Shown here: positions 44,401-53,258 of the stretch, piece after piece
How positions within the stretch are numbered: the stretch's first letter is position 1
Layout: each line of letters opens with the position of its first letter
DNA from: Deltaproteobacteria bacterium
GTDB taxonomy: Bacteria > Myxococcota_C > UBA6777
Assembly (NCBI GenBank): GCA_002731275.1
Contig: PCBK01000074.1
Coordinates: forward strand, 1 to 53,344
Length of the DNA: 53,344 nt
Direction: 5' to 3'
Notes under the pieces: generated by a model
What the model was told of the DNA's origin: nothing
Databases searched by the model: none
Seen by the model: only the letters and a program-made list of their open reading frames with translations
Translations under genes and position numbers: made by a program

Positions 44401-45720
44401 CGTATCGACGATCATCAACACAAAACGCACCTGCACAGGCAGCGGTATACTCGCCTCGACGATCAACAACACCAACACCAACAAGATCAGCCACAGGACT
44501 GTATTTTCGGAGATCTCAACGGCCTTGCGACCGAAAGTTGTCTCCAAACGCGTTTGCAATTTACGTTCTTGTAGCTCCGCACGGATACGTCGCCTGAAGC
44601 CATCGATCTGGTTGATCAGCTTGTCGAATTGTGTGCGCGCAAAAAAGCGTCGCTCGCGCAGATCGGATGTAAGTGACAACACCCACAACACAAAATCCTG
44701 CAAGATCTCCATCAACGCGACGGCCTCAACCAAAGAGATATCATCGATCTCAGCGAGCTGTTCATCGATTTGATCGAGCACTTGTTGCACGCGCTCCTGG
44801 AACCACTCACGAGCTTCTTTCGCGGTACAATCCGCGATGTAATGCCCAACCTTTTCGCGAAGAGCGTGACACTCTCCCTGTGTCTTTTCAAACAAAGCAG
44901 TAAGCGCAGCTGTATCCTGCAAGCCCTGATCTCTCACAATCGCTGAACGAATCGTCAAAAGAAGCAGCTGACCTTTGACCAACAACTCCCAATCCTCAGC
45001 ATGCTTGTCTTCGTCAGGTCTCGCAGTAAGCGATGGTGTCGCGTGTGCAAATGCTTCCACGCTCGAAGGTGCGCGGAAAGGCTCAATGTTGACCTCAGTC
45101 GCCGCAACACCTTCGACACCATCGATACGCTGTACCTCAGCAGCACGTAGCGCCTCGACATCTTGGATGTAGAACTCTCCCTCGTGAACGATCATCTCCT
45201 GCCGAATCCCTGCCACTTGGAGTTTGAGCGTGTTGAGCCTCTGTTGTTCTTCTGAGGGCAGCTCTTTGACACCAACGCGATAGAGCTCGCGCTCTATCAA
45301 AGAGAGATTCGCAGAGGCACCAGCGAGCAGGTGTGCCCCCTCTTCTTCGAAGCCTTCTGAGACCCACTGAAACGCCTCAATCTCTCGATGCAGCAAGCGC
45401 ACTTTCTGTGCAGCCTCGGCAGGATCAAGTGTCATATCCCCTACCAACGTCTCAAAGTTGTACTTGAGCTGCTCAAAGGTACTCGATGCCCGCTCCAATC
45501 GCTGCTCAGGGGTTAATCGACGCGGAATCTCTTCGATGTACTCCCGAATTTGTTGCTGAAGTAGCTCAGCGTGGCGATGCTTTGCCAGCTCGTGTGGGGG
45601 TAAAAACTCGCGCATCCATCCCAAAAAACGGGCCAAAAACCACGTATGCTCCCAGACGTCCCTCGCGTTGGGCTCGCGAAGATACTGCTCGATTTGCTTG
45701 AGAAGCGATTCCAATGTCAT
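41416..45720 (-). CDS. Giant membrane protein with voltage-sensor-like domain
   Basis: A 1434-residue protein. Residues 1-400 are coiled and helical, rich in Glu and Arg. Residues 407-530 match an ion-channel S1-S4 unit: S2 with Glu449 and Lys453 (FLAEFGVKLWMAEG), S3 with Asp471 (LIDFLPSIPF), and S4 with Arg at every third position from 498 to 516 (seven arginines), then 520 and 523. No S5-pore-S6 or selectivity filter follows; the chain becomes soluble (residues about 540-730). A second hydrophobic region lies near 735-800 and a single one near 1150-1175. The last 250 residues are charged and helical. It may act as a voltage- or membrane-sensing scaffold. The usual ion-channel role is not supported by a pore. 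Confidence 0.8.
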   Translation of the reverse strand: MTLESLLKQIEQYLREPNARDVWEHTWFLARFLGWMREFLPPHELAKHRHAELLQQQIREYIEEIPRRLTPEQRLERASSTFEQLKYNFETLVGDMTLDPAEAAQKVRLLHREIEAFQWVSEGFEEEGAHLLAGASANLSLIERELYRVGVKELPSEEQQRLNTLKLQVAGIRQEMIVHEGEFYIQDVEALRAAEVQRIDGVEGVAATEVNIEPFRAPSSVEAFAHATPSLTARPDEDKHAEDWELLVKGQLLLLTIRSAIVRDQGLQDTAALTALFEKTQGECHALREKVGHYIADCTAKEAREWFQERVQQVLDQIDEQLAEIDDISLVEAVALMEILQDFVLWVLSLTSDLRERRFFARTQFDKLINQIDGFRRRIRAELQERKLQTRLETTFGRKAVEISENTVLWLILLVLVLLIVEASIPLPVQVRFVLMIVDTIVCALFLAEFGVKLWMAEGRLLYVRRHFLIDFLPSIPFSFLIWLWNPTVFIASLSGGRALRLVRVSRLARYVRIFRPLIRMFRLLSFMVRGTDRLLRKYETVFNRNIVLFPAPEDNVGEDTSSFSLELQTLRERCRKRLSLVLQKTEAAPRLALLEEQLRNVQSTVSMYGGTYRIWTQSDMFLGGGDISFEVLVNKMLGMDAVQVEEVLGFDFIRYCNRAFQLFSSPIIRSLPGFYQLARAHDELDTAALVAWFIRRVGGGLERIQSWIYWAGDFYGMVTGPQVLDRIGLTLVNATMRPARRLFMFGFLFLLVSGLINLFSFGALSGVSGFLGKYLGAPIIILGLLSMIPLLLGLWFRMIAGEATDFFARISEAQFIGRLKQIKLLNQDNDLRELLRRVLQAEEVLKDGSVTPESASFRQLSGHLQAMAVGHESSDWRAEPTQDPGFHFQPQWHAQEKVLQLYEDYLDGTPLHKSDRQTTNQLLGNIAIQNVRKHRLSLSLLEGLRIERLDLSRAKLLLYLGPYLWFASITDSLAHRVAQLIAEYNQNCIPLKELAWQSEESLAHYQTWRQNRKKKLAGMRLPVQRSKKHEVPFRTTTFTALHFLSNQNEQDEIIKDIFGEDVMSLMQQEREHLIRDLFGFFPFHTLPKEQRTVNFYQLYQSYASSGKIFLLPITLLWSFVKFTVWGVQRVLKLVRDVLQPPSHSEQTHPGRTHFGVAIRKINRMRKPVYIECMRLRALFDVEYLGLFLPGHQGSGIEGYGFSQDLDYIGAIKRERRMFEVLRETREKQLEDLHLLLEHVGLSGEQLHGYLHNVAPGLVAKRGEVIRAITACYISDYKKIRSLHLSFEALEDFVDEVLSAEVAPKTQLLRRVRSQWKRFWGRLFSPIRDKEYQRFELTCRRLATRPLSEEELRVLWRVYLARRDDLYEIFKSFAASCGEEDKHPNERISGIFDEVIREHSIWTEEMLSIRTLQTLTQLDIRLYRELVYQLGNYK

Positions 45721-45754
45721 CGAAAACCTCGTATGTCATAAAGAAAAAGACCAG

Positions 45755-46633
45755 TCAGCGAAGACTCAATTCCACCCGACGGTTCGCTGCACGACCAGCC
45801 TGTGTACGATTAGAGCGAATAGGACGAAGGTGACCATACCCACGGATGGTCATACGATTCTTTTTCATCCCCATCATCATCAGGATACGAGAGAGGAATT
45901 TTGCCCTCTTCTTGTCGATGAGTGTGTATGTTTTCTCTCGTACATCTCTATGTCCAGCGATCACAAGGCTTTTGGCTTGGTACGTCGACAACGCACACCT
46001 CGCAAACAGCGCAAGCACAGGGCAAGCACGAGCAGGCTTCGCGAAACGCTTGTAACGTCCTGGAGCAAAGTGAAGCGCCACAGTCTTTGGACAGAGCGTC
46101 GCATTTGTGGGCTTCATGTATTGTTTTGGACAGGCTGAAAATACCGGAAAGATACGTCTGGAAGGTGCTTTCAGAAGAGTAGTAAGGCGCCTCGCCGGTG
46201 GCGGACCTCCACCCACACGGTGAAAGGCGATCCGCGCATTGAACATACGCCCCTTCCTCGTGCGATTGCTCTCGATGGGACAATCCTCGCCCATTCCCGC
46301 GACACGAAGTGGTGATTTAACACCGAGCTTCTGCAAAAATGCCCTCACCTGCTCAGCACGTTTGAGAGAACGAACTTGGTTGAAACGACTGCTTCCTTGA
46401 CTATTGGTGTGTCCTGCAATCAGGATCACATCGTTCTTTCCTTTAAGTGAGCCTGCAAACAGATTGAGCTCAACCTTCAGACGCGAGATCCAATCACCAC
46501 GCCAGGAGCGAACACGCATCACAGACAGCGGTTTTCCTTGCGGGCAAGGCGCAGCCTCAACCCCCCCCCCAAAGAAAAGGCATACACCAAGAAAAACCCA
46601 TACCGCGCTATATTGGATGTGGTGAGATCGCAT
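45755..46633 (-). CDS. Tandem OmpA-like peptidoglycan-binding protein
   Basis: A 292-residue exported protein with AGGAGG before the ATG. The signal peptide is VWVFLGVCLFFGGGVEA. Two OmpA-C-like domains are visible: the first with LIAGHTNSQGSSRFN and RSLKRAEQVRAFLQKLGV, the second with VIAGHRDVREKTYTLIDKKR and GHLRPIRSNRTQAGRAANRR. Such domains bind peptidoglycan diaminopimelate. The chain is very basic, with extra Cys. The signal region is encoded across a run of ten G, so a length change would shut off expression. The distance to the giant gene on the same strand is 34 bases. Confidence 0.83.
   Translation of the reverse strand: MRSHHIQYSAVWVFLGVCLFFGGGVEAAPCPQGKPLSVMRVRSWRGDWISRLKVELNLFAGSLKGKNDVILIAGHTNSQGSSRFNQVRSLKRAEQVRAFLQKLGVKSPLRVAGMGEDCPIESNRTRKGRMFNARIAFHRVGGGPPPARRLTTLLKAPSRRIFPVFSACPKQYMKPTNATLCPKTVALHFAPGRYKRFAKPARACPVLALFARCALSTYQAKSLVIAGHRDVREKTYTLIDKKRAKFLSRILMMMGMKKNRMTIRGYGHLRPIRSNRTQAGRAANRRVELSLR
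46561..46570. repeat. C10/G10 homopolymer in the OmpA-like gene
   Basis: Ten consecutive C on the plus strand (G on the coding strand) encode the Gly-Gly-Gly-Val part of the signal peptide. Such tracts change length by slippage and are known phase-variation switches. Confidence 0.9.
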
Positions 46634-46852
46634 TCATACCTCCTATCACTGAAAAGAAGAAGTCCGGGTTACATTGTCGTCAAAGGGCCATCAAAACTAC
46701 CATACATCGCCACTCTCTTGAAGAAGATACGCCTAAAAAGCCGACAAAGCCTTGAAGAATTCGAGCAGAATGGGTATGCATAGGTTCACATATCGCGAGG
46801 AGATATGTAACAGTCCCATTCCCCCCCACGTGATAGCTCGCGGAGAAGAACA

Positions 46853-47929
46853 ATGACAAAGCAAAAATCGATCGACTTACTGAAAAGACTGACAGAAGCA
46901 CATGGCGCACCAGGCCACGAGACAGAGCTCCGCAGCATCTTCCGCCAAGAGCTTGGTGAGTGCGTGTCTGACAACATCGGCAACCTCGTCCACACGCAAA
47001 AAGGCAGCGACGACAACCCCAGAGTGATGATCACAGGCCACATGGACGAAGTCGCCTTTATGGTGCAATCGATCACCGCAGACGGACTGATTCGATTCGT
47101 CAACTTAGGCGGATGGTGGGGGCATGTACTCCTTGCACAGCGCGTCTACATCCAGACAAGAAGTGGCCAGAAGATCCTCGGTGTCATCACGAGCAAACCC
47201 CCTCACTTTCTCGCCCCAGAAGAGCGCAAGAAAGTCCTCACGCTCGATAAAATGCTCATCGATGTAGGCGCAACAAGTGCCCAAGATCTTCATGAAAATT
47301 ATGGCATTCGTGTCGGCGATCCGATCGTCCCGGACTCCAACTTCCAGCAGCTTCACGATCCAGATATGCTGCTCTGTAAAGCGTTTGACAACCGCTGTGG
47401 TGTCGGACTGACCATCGAAGTCACACAACGCCTAAGAGAAGAAGGACACCCCAACACAGTCTTCGCCACCGCAACCGTCCAGGAAGAGGTCGGCACACGT
47501 GGTGCACAAGTCGCCGCAAGACAGGTCAAACCTGACGTCGCGATCGTCATGGAAGGTACACCTGCAGATGATCTGCCAGGGAACCCCAAAAATGAACGGC
47601 AAGGAGTCGTTGGCAACGGAATCCAGCTCCGCGCGATGGACCCCACCGCGATCAGCAACCCGCGCCTTGTCCAACTCGTCGTCGAGACCGCCGAAGAACA
47701 CAACATCAAACATCAAGTCGCGGTCCGTCGCGGTGGTGGTACTGACGCCAAGGTCATCCACTTGAGCAACCAAGGTATCCCAACGATCGTACTCGGTGTT
47801 CCAGCACGATACATCCACACCCACAACAGCATCATCCACATCGATGATTACCTGAGTGGACTTCAGCTCGCGACAGAGGTGATCAAACGCCTTGACGCCG
47901 AAACAGTCGCCAAATTAACGGACTTTTAA
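46853..47929 (+). CDS. M42-family metallo-aminopeptidase
   Basis: A 358-residue cytosolic enzyme with GGAGAAG upstream. Metal ligands and catalytic residues are present: His63 and Asp65 (TGHMDEVAF), Asp179 (KAFDNRCG), Glu211-Glu212 (VQEEVGTRGA), Glu234 (IVMEGTPADD) and His322/His324 (ARYIHTHNSI). These fit the M42 glutamyl-aminopeptidase/FrvX family, dinuclear-metal dodecamers that trim peptides. Glu at 234 replaces the more usual Asp. Length is normal. Confidence 0.9.
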   Translation: MTKQKSIDLLKRLTEAHGAPGHETELRSIFRQELGECVSDNIGNLVHTQKGSDDNPRVMITGHMDEVAFMVQSITADGLIRFVNLGGWWGHVLLAQRVYIQTRSGQKILGVITSKPPHFLAPEERKKVLTLDKMLIDVGATSAQDLHENYGIRVGDPIVPDSNFQQLHDPDMLLCKAFDNRCGVGLTIEVTQRLREEGHPNTVFATATVQEEVGTRGAQVAARQVKPDVAIVMEGTPADDLPGNPKNERQGVVGNGIQLRAMDPTAISNPRLVQLVVETAEEHNIKHQVAVRRGGGTDAKVIHLSNQGIPTIVLGVPARYIHTHNSIIHIDDYLSGLQLATEVIKRLDAETVAKLTDF

Positions 47930-47955
47930 CACCCCCATTCTCCACACAACACAGA

Positions 47956-47986
47956 AGGCAAATCCCAAACATCGGAGTTTTTGCCT
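47956..47986 (+). terminator. Weak hairpin between M42 and MAPEG genes
   Basis: A 7-bp stem AGGCAAA/TTTGCCT with a long 17-base loop, no T run. It may be a weak terminator or RNA stabiliser. Confidence 0.3.
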
Positions 47987-48007
47987 CTACCACAACGAGG
48001 AACAGAG

Positions 48008-48418
48008 ATGACACTCTCCTTCTTGTACCCCGCACTCATTACGATCTTGTCAGGATTTTTGCTTATTTACTTTGGCATTCGCGAGAGTATGGCGCGCCGC
48101 AAATACGATGTTCCACTGCCAAAGATGAGCGGTGACCCTGGTTTTGAACGTGCACACCGCGTACACGCGAACACCATGGAACAAGTCTTGATCTTCTTCC
48201 CGGCGCTGTGGATTTTTTCGTATACAGTAAGTCCTCTGTGGTCTGCCATTCTCGGTGGCGTCTGGATCGTCGGTAGACTCGTTTACGCACATGCGTACTA
48301 CGTCGATGAAAAAAAACGTGGGATTGGCTTTGGTATCACAGCCCTCGCATCCTATCCCCTGCTGATCGGCTCCCTCATAGGCATCATCATGGCACTCATC
48401 GCGAAGCTTTCAGGCTAA
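48008..48418 (+). CDS. MAPEG-family membrane protein
   Basis: A 136-residue protein with four transmembrane helices; ATG 48008 follows GAGGAAC. The loop signature FERAHRVHANTMEQVLIFFP matches the MAPEG family (microsomal glutathione transferase/eicosanoid type). In bacteria these are inner-membrane trimers that act with glutathione on electrophiles or lipid peroxides. Length and topology are normal. It follows the M42 gene on the same strand. Confidence 0.85.
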   Translation: MTLSFLYPALITILSGFLLIYFGIRESMARRKYDVPLPKMSGDPGFERAHRVHANTMEQVLIFFPALWIFSYTVSPLWSAILGGVWIVGRLVYAHAYYVDEKKRGIGFGITALASYPLLIGSLIGIIMALIAKLSG

Positions 48419-48426
48419 CCAACGCC

Positions 48427-49122
48427 TCAGTCCTTCTTTCCTTCCCTCACGGGCTCCTCAGGAGCGCTCCCCCCATCCAGAATCACATCAGAGACTCTCT
48501 CCACGCTACCTTCAGTCAACCTCTCGACTTTATCCGTGGTGCTCTTCTCCTCAGACATCTCGGTATTTGGTTCCTGTCCACTCTGTTCACCAGCCTTCTC
48601 TTCGGGAGGAGTTGGTTCAGGTGAGACTTCCTCTGTGGGCTCAGGGCGGCCAAAGCAGTTGATGTTTGTGTATTGGACTTTGCAAACACCTTCAACACAC
48701 GCTGGAGAGGCAGGACCAATGGCACAGGCTCCGGCGAACTGCTTGAAGAGGTAACAACCTTTGTCGAGATAAGTCGTGATATCTTCCTTGAGGGTGTCGT
48801 ATTTCCCCTTGGTATGTGCGAGCACAAACTCGTAACAATCACAACCATCTGCAGGTTTGATCTGTTGCAGCTCACAATCCTCGTCTTTTTGACAACCCTG
48901 TTTGTCCTTCAGATTGTCTTTCAAATCATTGGCGACACCACGACAAAATGCGCGCAAATCGACTTTATCGATAATGGGTGTATCTTGAACAGTTGAGGCG
49001 TCAGGTTGCTTTTCTTGCGCGACCTCTTCGGTGTTATTTGTCTCAGGTCCACAATGGCTCAACACACCGAGTAAACACACACATGACAAACACAGTAAAT
49101 ACTTCCACTTTGGGACATACAT
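48427..49122 (-). CDS. Cys-rich lipoprotein with acidic tail
   Basis: A 231-residue protein; start at 49122 after AGGAAG. The signal ends GVLSHCG, a plausible lipobox. A compact region of about 90 residues has eight Cys (CQKDEDCELQQIKPADGCDC; GACAIGPASPACVEGVCKV), typical of this window's surface lipoproteins. A long Pro/Glu/Ser-rich acidic tail follows (VSPEPTPPEEKAGEQ), probably disordered. Function is unknown. It starts 30 bases after the stop of the XRE-like gene on the same strand. Confidence 0.78.
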   Translation of the reverse strand: MYVPKWKYLLCLSCVCLLGVLSHCGPETNNTEEVAQEKQPDASTVQDTPIIDKVDLRAFCRGVANDLKDNLKDKQGCQKDEDCELQQIKPADGCDCYEFVLAHTKGKYDTLKEDITTYLDKGCYLFKQFAGACAIGPASPACVEGVCKVQYTNINCFGRPEPTEEVSPEPTPPEEKAGEQSGQEPNTEMSEEKSTTDKVERLTEGSVERVSDVILDGGSAPEEPVREGKKD

Positions 49123-49152
49123 CACACACTTCCTATCTTTACGCACGAGCAT

Positions 49153-49890
49153 CTAATCGTCGGAAAACTCGTGCTCATCCTCATCACTTTCATCCTCTTC
49201 GTCGTCCATGGTTTCTTGTGCGACAAAGTGAAGCGCCATCTCAAAAGCCGACTGTGTAAATTGCAAGACCTTCGTAAAGTCTTCGTCCGAAAGATCCCGG
49301 GCTGCGTCGTGGCGCCTGTATATATTGATAAATTGGCGTTCTCTTTCGAATTGTAAAGGTAATCTGCCGACCCCCCACCCTTCCAACATGCGCCAAACGG
49401 TTGGATTATATGTCCGAGTATACCGAACAATAAAGGGGACAGGATCATGGCGGGCGAGCAGTGAAGAGAGACGCAAAATAAGCTCAAAAGAGAGCGTCGC
49501 GGTCCCACTCTCAACCGCCTCGATCAACGACGAATCCTCCAAATCAAGCGCATCGCTGAGCTCGCGAACAGTCAAACCTGCGACTTCTCGCAGATCACGC
49601 AGCGACGCACCGGCTTCTCGCATGAGATTCCGACGCTCAGGTGTCCCAAAGAGTGCCTTGCCGACACGCCAAGGCACCTCGCTGGTCTTGGCAGCCCAAC
49701 GAAACGCGTTGTTGGCCAAACCTTCGGCAAAATTTTCGCGAAGATCCGCAAAACGATTGGCAAACCATCGCCCCGTTTGCCTTGCATCTTCATCCAACGC
49801 CTCCTCGCCGGAGAATGAAGAATCGGCTTCAAGGAGAGGATCCATTGCTTCGATGTCTTCGTTTTCCTCGTAGTCTTTCTCTGTACTCAT
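49153..49890 (-). CDS. XRE-like helix-turn-helix regulator with acidic ends
   Basis: A 245-residue protein preceded by AGAAAGG. Residues 97-146 are an HTH_3-type DNA-binding domain (REVAGLTVRELSDALDLEDS, SLIEAVESGTATLSFELILR). The first 40 and last 20 residues are strongly acidic (DDEEDESDEDEHEFSDD), unusual for a repressor. No effector domain is visible in the remainder. It may regulate the lipoprotein gene that follows it. Confidence 0.78.
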   Translation of the reverse strand: MSTEKDYEENEDIEAMDPLLEADSSFSGEEALDEDARQTGRWFANRFADLRENFAEGLANNAFRWAAKTSEVPWRVGKALFGTPERRNLMREAGASLRDLREVAGLTVRELSDALDLEDSSLIEAVESGTATLSFELILRLSSLLARHDPVPFIVRYTRTYNPTVWRMLEGWGVGRLPLQFERERQFINIYRRHDAARDLSDEDFTKVLQFTQSAFEMALHFVAQETMDDEEDESDEDEHEFSDD

Positions 49891-50050
49891 CGTCCTGCCT
49901 TTCTGTGGATCACGTTTCCATAGAGTGTACCACCTTCATCGAAAAGTTGCGATGATTGGGTGATACAAACAAAAAAATTGAGGGGAATCACGAAGTGTAA
50001 GAGGAGATCTAGGCTTGGAGAGTCGTGAGGTGGGGCTTGCTTTGATTCGC

Positions 50051-52924
50051 TTATTGTATAACGAAAGAATCGGAAGCGATAGACTCGTAAGGATTGGTAC
50101 TACCTTGTGCACGCGACCACACCTGAATGACATATGAGCCCGCCGCAAGTCCTGTTGTGTCCCAGTTACAGGTTGTGCTGGTGCTATAGTTACACAGCGT
50201 AGACCAAGCTCCTGCTGGCGTGCGTAGCCAGAACTGGTACTCAGCTGTTCCACCTGTACATGTCGCGTTTCCTGTGAAGGTTACACTTGTCCCGGCTGTT
50301 TGTGGTGAAGCGGGACCAGCGCTGAGACCCACAAAGTTGCATGCGTTACCAGTGATTGTATACGAAGCGAAGGTCGTGCTTTGGTAGGCTTCTGTGCTTC
50401 CTTGTGCGCGAGCCCAAACGTACAAAATGTAATCACCCGCAATAGAAGGTGTCCAATTGTGTGTATCCGATGTTGAGTAATCCTGGACGAGCGATGTTGT
50501 CCCTTGCGGATTACGGATGTAGAAGATGTACTCAGGTGTTCCGGAGTTTGTACACGTCACGTTGCCTGTGATGTCAATCGACGTAAACTCGGACTGTGGC
50601 GAAGTTGGATTTGTGGACATGGAGACGTTGTTACAGTAGGACGCACCATTTGTGATCTCGTACTTCATAATGGAAGACGCAGCATCCAACGTCGCAGTGC
50701 TACCTGTCTTACGAACCCAAACTTGCCAGTTGTAATTTCCGCTAAAGGCACCTGTGGTATCCCAGATGTAGCTGGCGCTTCCCCAGTCACGAACCATCAC
50801 CCAGCCCTGGCCTTCTTGTTGACGATAAAATTTGAACTCAGGAATGACACCACCGGAGCAGGTCGCGCTTGCAGAGAAGAGGATACTCGTCCCTGCGACT
50901 TGGGGACTGACTGGTGTCGAGGAGAGTGAGGCTGCGGTACATGTTCCAGAGTTGGTTGTTTCCTGGAAGACATACATCGCACCTGTTTGATCAGCGCCAT
51001 TGTAACCGTTGCTTCCGACCAATGTAATAGAAGCCCCAAGTGAGACGGCGCGACCAAAGCCGACAAAAGTACTCACGTCGCTAGGAGTCAGCTTTTGGGT
51101 TTGTGACCAAGTGGAGCCACTGCGTGTGAATGTATAGACAGAGCCCGTCAAACCTTCACCAGGTGCCCCTGCAACGACAAAGCCACCGTCGATCGCAACA
51201 GATGTACCAAAGAAGTCGAGCTGATCAGCGTCTGAAGCGTTAAGTGTTTGTTGAAGGCTCCAGGTGGTGCCACTTCTGGTGTAGACAGCCGCTGAACCTG
51301 TGAAGCTGCTTCCGCTTTGTGGAATACCCACGACCAGATCGTCACCATCGAGATCGAGTGAACGTCCAAATGCCAGTGCAGCACTTGAAGGGTTAGAGGG
51401 TTGGATTTTTTGTTCTTGTGTCCAAGTTGTACCGCTACGTGTAAAGACATACGCAGCACCACCAGGATTACCAGTTCCATCATCCGAAGGCGCGCCGATC
51501 GCGACGTTGTCCGTGTTGAGCGCCAAAGCCTCTCCGAAGTTACCACCATCGCCAGTCAATTTTTGCTGCTCGGTCCAAGTCGTTCCGCTCCTGACAAACG
51601 CGTAAACAGCACCACTACCAGAGTCGTCGTTGGGTGCGCCAACGACAACAGTGTCACCAACAATAGCCGCGGAGAAGCCAAATTGATCGCCCGCCGCGGC
51701 ATCGCTTGCGGTCAGGATCTGTTGCTGAACCCAGACACTGCTCGTGCTGTTGTAATTGTAAATGTATGCAGAGCCGGAGTTGGAACCAGTGCTGTCTTTG
51801 TCTGGTGCCCCAACAACAATGTACTCACCACTGATCGCGACGGCACGACCAAATCGATCCGTCAGCGCACGATCCGACGCAAAGATCTTTTGTTCTTGTG
51901 TCCAGGTCGTGTCACTGCGCGTAAAAATGTACGCCGTCCCGGTACCACCTTCGTAGACCGCACCGACAACCGCACGATCACCTGAATCATCGATCGCGAG
52001 GCTGTAATAACCAAAGTTATCATCTTCCGTTGCGTCATTGGAGAGGACCTTGGTTTGTGTGTTGAAGACGGGATCGATCTCGATGGGGTAGGTTGCTTTG
52101 CTGTCATCGACGAGCAGGATGATCTGCTTTCCATCCAACTTCATCCGCGCGGGGAGTGTTTTACCCTTCGCGTCTTTTACGAAGAGCTCTCTGTAGTAGA
52201 GGGATTTTTTTCCGTCCGCAGTCCGAAACACAATGCCCTGTTTGGAGGGAAGCATTTCAGCACGCAAGTTGGTTGAAAAGGCGAGCTTCAACACGAGTAA
52301 AGCCTGCTTGGAGGGACGGGACTGGGGCTCGCTTGAGAGCGTAAAACCCTGCTCAACCCCGAGTGGACCGTTGATATACCACTCAGAGAGAGCGCCTTTT
52401 GTTCCTTTGTATGTGTATGTCATGCGGTTGCCAGCAGCCTTGCGTTGTGCCAGCGAAACAGGCTTGACTTTCCCCTCATAACCGACGGAGTCCAACTTGA
52501 TAGAGAATTGCCAGTTCTCTTCTCCAGGCTGAGACAACAGCTGTGTTTGTGATGGATGGAACATCGTCGTCAAGCGTTGTGGAAGGTTGGACGCGAGGAA
52601 AGTTTGCACTCCCTTTGTCAACACTCCCTTCTTGAGTTGGAAGGTTTTGGGGGCGTCTTTTTGTAAGGTCGAAATCATCGCCATACGAAGACCGCGAGGG
52701 ATCACTTTTTTCGCGCTTGTGTTTTGAAGGTTCAGCTTTTGGACAGGGACAACCTCTCCAGTACGCACCACCTCAGGGCTTGTCGATACTACAGGCTCAC
52801 TCGTAGGTGAGGTCTGTGAGCAAGCGACAAAGCCAAATGTGGCAGCCAGCAAGAAAGCGACACCCACAAAACGAAAAGACCAGGCACCTTTGCCTGATTT
52901 TTTTGTGTTTCTTTGTTTTCTCAT
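50051..52924 (-). CDS. FG-GAP beta-propeller lipoprotein
   Basis: A 957-residue protein; ATG 52924 is favoured over TTG 52939, with GGAG upstream. The lipobox region is FGFVACS. Residues about 270-660 hold seven FG-GAP/integrin-alpha-like blades (DRFGRAVAISGEYIVVGAPD; YVFTRSGTTWTQEQKI), one full propeller. The last 290 residues are three repeats of about 85-95 residues, each with two Cys near its start and a C-terminal block like YNWQVWVRKTGS or YVIQVWSRAQGSTNPY. The N-terminal 230 residues (about 40-270) are not recognised. The protein is surface-anchored by inference; adhesion is plausible. Confidence 0.85.
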   Translation of the reverse strand: MRKQRNTKKSGKGAWSFRFVGVAFLLAATFGFVACSQTSPTSEPVVSTSPEVVRTGEVVPVQKLNLQNTSAKKVIPRGLRMAMISTLQKDAPKTFQLKKGVLTKGVQTFLASNLPQRLTTMFHPSQTQLLSQPGEENWQFSIKLDSVGYEGKVKPVSLAQRKAAGNRMTYTYKGTKGALSEWYINGPLGVEQGFTLSSEPQSRPSKQALLVLKLAFSTNLRAEMLPSKQGIVFRTADGKKSLYYRELFVKDAKGKTLPARMKLDGKQIILLVDDSKATYPIEIDPVFNTQTKVLSNDATEDDNFGYYSLAIDDSGDRAVVGAVYEGGTGTAYIFTRSDTTWTQEQKIFASDRALTDRFGRAVAISGEYIVVGAPDKDSTGSNSGSAYIYNYNSTSSVWVQQQILTASDAAAGDQFGFSAAIVGDTVVVGAPNDDSGSGAVYAFVRSGTTWTEQQKLTGDGGNFGEALALNTDNVAIGAPSDDGTGNPGGAAYVFTRSGTTWTQEQKIQPSNPSSAALAFGRSLDLDGDDLVVGIPQSGSSFTGSAAVYTRSGTTWSLQQTLNASDADQLDFFGTSVAIDGGFVVAGAPGEGLTGSVYTFTRSGSTWSQTQKLTPSDVSTFVGFGRAVSLGASITLVGSNGYNGADQTGAMYVFQETTNSGTCTAASLSSTPVSPQVAGTSILFSASATCSGGVIPEFKFYRQQEGQGWVMVRDWGSASYIWDTTGAFSGNYNWQVWVRKTGSTATLDAASSIMKYEITNGASYCNNVSMSTNPTSPQSEFTSIDITGNVTCTNSGTPEYIFYIRNPQGTTSLVQDYSTSDTHNWTPSIAGDYILYVWARAQGSTEAYQSTTFASYTITGNACNFVGLSAGPASPQTAGTSVTFTGNATCTGGTAEYQFWLRTPAGAWSTLCNYSTSTTCNWDTTGLAAGSYVIQVWSRAQGSTNPYESIASDSFVIQ

Positions 52925-53258
52925 ACGATCAGTCTCCAATCACAATGGAACACACCCCACTCTCCAAGAGCAGCGCCGAATCATGGTAAGAATAGTATAA
53001 GTTACGGAAAGAACGTTGTCTTTGGTATCAATCTATCACAACAGAAATATACTTTGCAAACAGGAAAAGAGGGCTTTCTGCAAACCCTTCATGAAGATAC
53101 AACGACACAATCCTATTTCTCTGAAGTACAACGTTTATCACAAATAAAACCCACTCTTCCCCAAAAAACTCTCAAAAAAATACAGGCGAACACACAAACA
53201 CGCGCCAATCCCCCCACAAAGGCAACCTCAGACAGTCAGATTCAAAAGAGTGAACTTA
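52925..53258. other. Non-coding region
   Basis: About 330 bases with A-rich, low-complexity sequence. A plus-strand open frame (52913-53269) lacks a ribosome site and starts within the promoter zone of the lipoprotein gene. The lipoprotein promoter should be near 52950-53010. Confidence 0.45.

Noticed and set aside
41416-45720. Calling the giant protein a voltage-gated cation channel
   Set aside because: The S1-S4 unit is convincing, but no pore helix or filter follows S4.
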